Below the pieces are notes generated by a model. The model ran no database searches, was not told where the DNA came from, and saw only the letters and a list, made by a program, of their open reading frames with translations. Both the position numbers and the translations under genes were made by a program. From Eudromia elegans (taxonomy: Eukaryota; Chordata; Aves; Tinamiformes; Tinamidae), in the NCBI GenBank assembly GCA_003342815.1, contig PTEX01000032.1, forward strand, positions 3,301,302 to 3,365,301: 64,000 nucleotides of DNA. Direction: 5' to 3'. Shown piece by piece: positions 60,341 through 64,000 of the stretch. Numbering within the stretch: the first letter of the stretch is position 1; each line of letters starts with the position of its first letter.

Positions 60341-63301
60341 GAAAGATTTGCAACCGTGCACATATTAACTACTTTGAATCTTGCAGTTTCTATAATCTTA
60401 CCATGTGCCTTTTCAAAACGCTGTTTATCGTTCACCAAAACAAAGCAATTTGTCATTGAAATAAAATAATTCAGCAGTCCTAAGCTACATATTTTCCACA
60501 GCATTATAATACCTCCAACATTTTGGAAGCGGTAACTCCCATACACAGAAATGCAAGTGTTTTGTGCTCTCTGTCCAACTCTACATGACATGACATGAAT
60601 AGAGACACTGACTTTACCTTGGGAAGATGGATGTTGCATCTTGTCTAAGAGGAAAGGTGGTCTCAGTGGCAGGAAATCACCTTTCTTCAAACACTGAGTG
60701 TAGGTAATCAACTTTAATCTGTTTCTGAAGCACAGGGTAGATCTTCTGATATGCTGAACTGAACTTGGCATGTCCAAGGAGAGGCTCACAGCATGGAAAG
60801 CACAGGGAAGCTCCCATACCGCCCAAATGCTTAGGGCTATTCCCAGCCTTGTGACCCAAGGGAAGTGCTGGCCGTGTCCTGTGCTCTGGGACCAAGGATG
60901 AAGACTTGAGAGCTGTTAGCACATGGGCCATGTGAGTCTTACCTCTTTCCTCTTCCTTGGTGTGCAGTGGTGGCCAGGAGCGCTCCGGAGGAGACGGTGA
61001 CCAGCAGCTTTGCCTCCTTCATCCATGGAGTTCAACCAAAACACTTGTCAAAGGCCATCTGTCACCGAAGCAAGAGGATGATCCTCGACAGCATTGGCGT
61101 TGGCCTTGTGGGCAGCAGGACGCACGTGTTCAATATTGCTCTGCAGTACTGCCGGGTAGGTGCAACCACCATAGAGCCATGGATGTACGTGGTCCCCATT
61201 CTGACACCGTCATCATAAGCGGAGCTTTGCTTGGTGGCCGAAGGAGGACTTGTGCCTTGAAACAGGGGGCTTTTTGGCTCTGCACAATGCTTCTCAAGGT
61301 CCTCATGTGGATTTCCCTCTCTTCCACAGGAACTATACTCCTCAGCAGCCGTGAGCTCTGTCTATGGAAAGCCAGGCATAAAGCTCTCCCCAACCCTTGC
61401 TGCATTTACCAATGGAGTTGCGGTAAGGCAGGCTGGTCTAAAAGGAGCTCTGGGATCCTTTCAAGGCACTGCTTGATGTTACGGGCAGCAGTCAAGGCCT
61501 TGGGAGGATGCTGGGCCTCAAAATTCACGTGCTGCTCTGCAAGCTCACATGCTGCTTTTAGGGCAATAATATGGGTGCCACTGGATGACTGGTGGATTTT
61601 ATTCCTGACCTTACACTAGCATATCCTTTTTTCCATTTCCATGGTAGACTCACTCCATGGATTTTGATGACACCTGGCACCCTGCTACTCACCCGTCAGG
61701 AGCTGTTCTGCCTGCCCTTCTCGCAGCTTCCCAGATGCTGCCTCCAAGCACCAAACCCAATGGCCTGGATTTCTTGCTGGCTTTTAATGTGGGTGTAGAA
61801 GTGCAAGGAAGGCTCATGCACTTCTCCAGTGAGGCTCACAACATTCCCAAAAGGTAAATCTCCCTTTCTTCACATGGGTCTAGTGAGCAGGGCTAGAGTG
61901 TGATGCAGCAATTTCCATAAGAAAAACAAGCACAGTTTAACTGTGGGGTTTTCCTGGGACAACTCCAAGCTGTGCCAGCTGCACTCACCAGGCAGAGTTC
62001 TGGCACAATATAAGAGACAACACAGACCACAAACTATTATCCTTAGATGAGGCCTTCTTTTCTGCATGGGAGAGTGAAAGCTTAGCTGTATGGACACGAA
62101 CTGTACCATGCCATCTACGCTCAGGAAGAAATAATAATTTTGTTCTAGAGATGCTGTTCTCACTCTGTCATCTCAGAAGTTTCAAGTAGATGCTTAGTTT
62201 TTAGGTGATTAAATACTGAGTCAGATGAATCCTATCTGCAATGGACCCATGGTGGTTTCTCACTGATGTGGCAGTTCCTTTCCTGCCCGATGGGCGTGTT
62301 TGTTAGATGAGGTGCTGTGGTAGTCCCTGTGCGTGTTCTGCGAGCCACGTCGGGGTGCTCATACTGACAATTTCCTCTTTAGGTTCCATCCTCCTTCTGT
62401 AGTTGGTACCATGGGCAGTGCAGCTGCCACCGCAAAGTTGCTCTCTCTCAGCATAGCCCAGTGCACACACGCCTTGGGCATAGCTGCTTCGTTTGCAGGG
62501 GCCCCGATGGCAAACGCTGCCACCCAAGCCAAGCCACTGCATATGGGAAACGCAACTCGCCTGGGCTTCGAAGCAGCACTGCTGGCAGCCCGAGGGATGG
62601 AGGCCAACCCTTTCATTCTGGATGATATCCCTGGATGCTCTGGATTTAGTGCTTTCTACAGCGCCTATGAACCCAAACCGCTTGCTGTACCAAGTGACCA
62701 TCATGAATTCCTCTTGGAGAAGCAGGACATTGCTTTCAAGCGATTCCCTGCCCATCTGGGGATGCACTGGGTGGTTGATGCTGCCTTGTCTGTCCGGAAC
62801 CTGTTCCTCAACTATGCAGGCTCTTTCTCTCCCTCTTTGATCCGTACCATTGTGCTGAAGGTCCCAGTATCAAAGTACATCAATAGGCCTTATCCAAGCT
62901 CTGAACATGAGGCCAGACACTCCTTCCAGTTCAACGCGTGTACGGCCTTGCTGGACGGTGAAGTGGGCCTTAGCTCCTTCACGGAAAACAGCATCCACCG
63001 TCAGGAATTGAGGGAGCTGCTGGACAAAGTGGTGGTAGAGCATCCTGAAGATAACGCGGCCAACTTTGACAAGATGTATGGAGAGGTAGCACTGCTCCTG
63101 CACAGCGGGGATGTCCTGACAGGCAAATGTGACACTTTCTATGGTCACTGGAGGAATCCTCTGAGCAGAGAATCACTCCTGAAGAAATTTCGATCCAATG
63201 CCTCCTATGTGCTCTCGGATGAAAAGATCGAAGCCATCATTGCTACAGTGGACAACCTGGAGAATGTGTCAGATTGTTCCCAGCTGGCCTGTGCCTTCTG
63301 A
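58241..63301 (+). CDS. ACOD1/IRG1-like cis-aconitate decarboxylase
   Basis: Exons 58241-58261, 58851-58905, 60968-61155, 61330-61422, 61648-61853 and 62383-63301 join in phase to 493 residues (human ACOD1 is 481). It belongs to the MmgE/PrpD fold; ACOD1 decarboxylates cis-aconitate to the antimicrobial and immunoregulatory metabolite itaconate in mitochondria. Catalytic-site residues reported for ACOD1 are all present: MDFDDTWHPATH (Asp124, Thr128, His134), RFHPPSVVGT (His190), AKPLHMGNA (Lys238) and RFPAHLGMHW (His312). About 40 extra N-terminal residues are rich in Lys/Arg/Ser with no acidic residue before about position 33, and look like a mitochondrial presequence. Exon 2 must end at an unusual donor, G then GTTCGT, to keep phase with exon 3. 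Bona fide ACOD1 sits near CLN5 in other vertebrates, so this is probably the separate ACOD1-like paralog (compare irg1l of fish), which I infer from location. Confidence 0.94.
60305..60335 (+). repeat. (TG)n microsatellite
   Basis: About 15 pure TG units in the second intron of the ACOD1-like gene, likely polymorphic. Confidence 0.95.
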
Positions 63302-64000
63302 GAGCAGGAAAAGTAGGGTTTGAGTAAGGGAACTACCCAGGTGAAAATCTGTTTCTTTTCTTCATTGGTGCTTTACTGTTCATTTCCAAAGACAGAAAAG
63401 TTTCTGTGTCTTGAAATCAAAATAGATGCTTTACTACCTAAGGAGCCCATGAAACAGGAAGTGTGCCTGTGTGGGAATTTAGTGCACAAATTAAGTTTCA
63501 GTTCACAGATGGTGCTGCCTGAGGAGTTGAAAGGCCATCACAAATACCAAAAATCCCATGGACACCTATAAGAATTCTGAGATGTCATGTGGAAGTCAGT
63601 CAACCCCACATAAAAGACAGTCTATATATGTATATATTTTAAATTGCATTCAAATGCACAGAATTGTCTAACTCAAAACAGACAATGTACAGAGAGAACG
63701 CCTACACAGATCCTAAAGAGAGGATACTTAACGTCTGGAAAGAAGAGGAAGTTCAGCCACAAAGTTACGTGCTTCCCTTAACGCTGTTCTGGGCTCTGTT
63801 TAGACCATCAGTGCTAAGCAGATGAAAATGCCTATGAGTTACCGTAAACAACCCTGTCAGCAGAACTCTCAAACATAGCGGGATTTTATTTTTCTTCTTT
63901 CATACAAAAGATTCCTATTTCTCCCAGAATTTGGTGTTTGTCACCTCTTTGTGTAGAACAGACACTTCAAGGACCTTTGAAACCCGTCTGTCTTTCCTGT
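63302..64000 (+). other. 3' flank of the ACOD1-like gene
   Basis: Presumed 3' UTR and downstream sequence. I found no canonical AATAAA here, so the transcript may end beyond the window or use a variant signal. A TATATATG-rich patch lies near 63623-63638. No other gene was recognised. Confidence 0.4.

Noticed and set aside
58241-63301. The decarboxylase as the true ACOD1 ortholog
   Set aside because: Canonical ACOD1 is linked to CLN5-region genes in other vertebrates, whereas this copy is linked to NSDHL/CETN2, so the ACOD1-like paralog is preferred. Not settled without synteny data.
1-64000. tRNA, rRNA, microRNA, CRISPR or retroviral elements
   Set aside because: None seen on reading both strands; only CR1 LINE fragments and simple repeats were supported.

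Overview
The window looks like nuclear DNA from a bird: short introns, GC-rich housekeeping promoters, fragments of CR1 LINEs (the dominant avian retroposon), and vertebrate proteins close to their human counterparts. A turtle or crocodilian is not excluded. No RNA gene, CRISPR array or virus-derived element was recognised. All exon limits below were read by hand from splice signals, reading-frame phase and protein homology; no search was run. LAYOUT, left to right: (1) 1-5.9 kb, no recognised gene. (2) NSDHL, a sterol-synthesis dehydrogenase on the minus strand (coding exons 6533-13864), head to head with CETN2 (plus, 15800-18142) across a CpG-rich promoter with six CCAAT boxes. (3) A second, divergent centrin gene in tandem (plus, 19689-22275). 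(4) A 40-kb block of four metabolic genes: a GATD3/ES1-like DJ-1-superfamily protein (minus, 23758-26971), two paralogous genes A (plus, 29254-36597) and B (minus, 46517-54174), and an ACOD1/IRG1-like cis-aconitate decarboxylase (plus, 58241-63301). The most unusual genes are A and B. Each encodes about 875 residues: three tandem repeats resembling the bacterial/fungal acetate-succinate permease family (SatP/YaaH, Gpr1/Fun34), then a C-terminal YrdC/Sua5 (threonylcarbamoyl-AMP synthase-like) domain. A and B converge tail to tail. A is divergent from the GATD3-like gene and B is divergent from the ACOD1-like gene. HOW THE GENES MAY WORK TOGETHER (inference): an itaconate-forming enzyme, two putative small-carboxylate carriers with a nucleotide/carboxylate-binding domain, and a small-molecule-repair-type protein would make a plausible inducible carboxylate module. 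The ACOD1-like gene has a TATA box and a full-match NF-kappaB motif upstream, and weaker NF-kappaB-like motifs lie upstream of A and B. NSDHL, CETN2 and the second centrin look like ordinary housekeeping neighbours.
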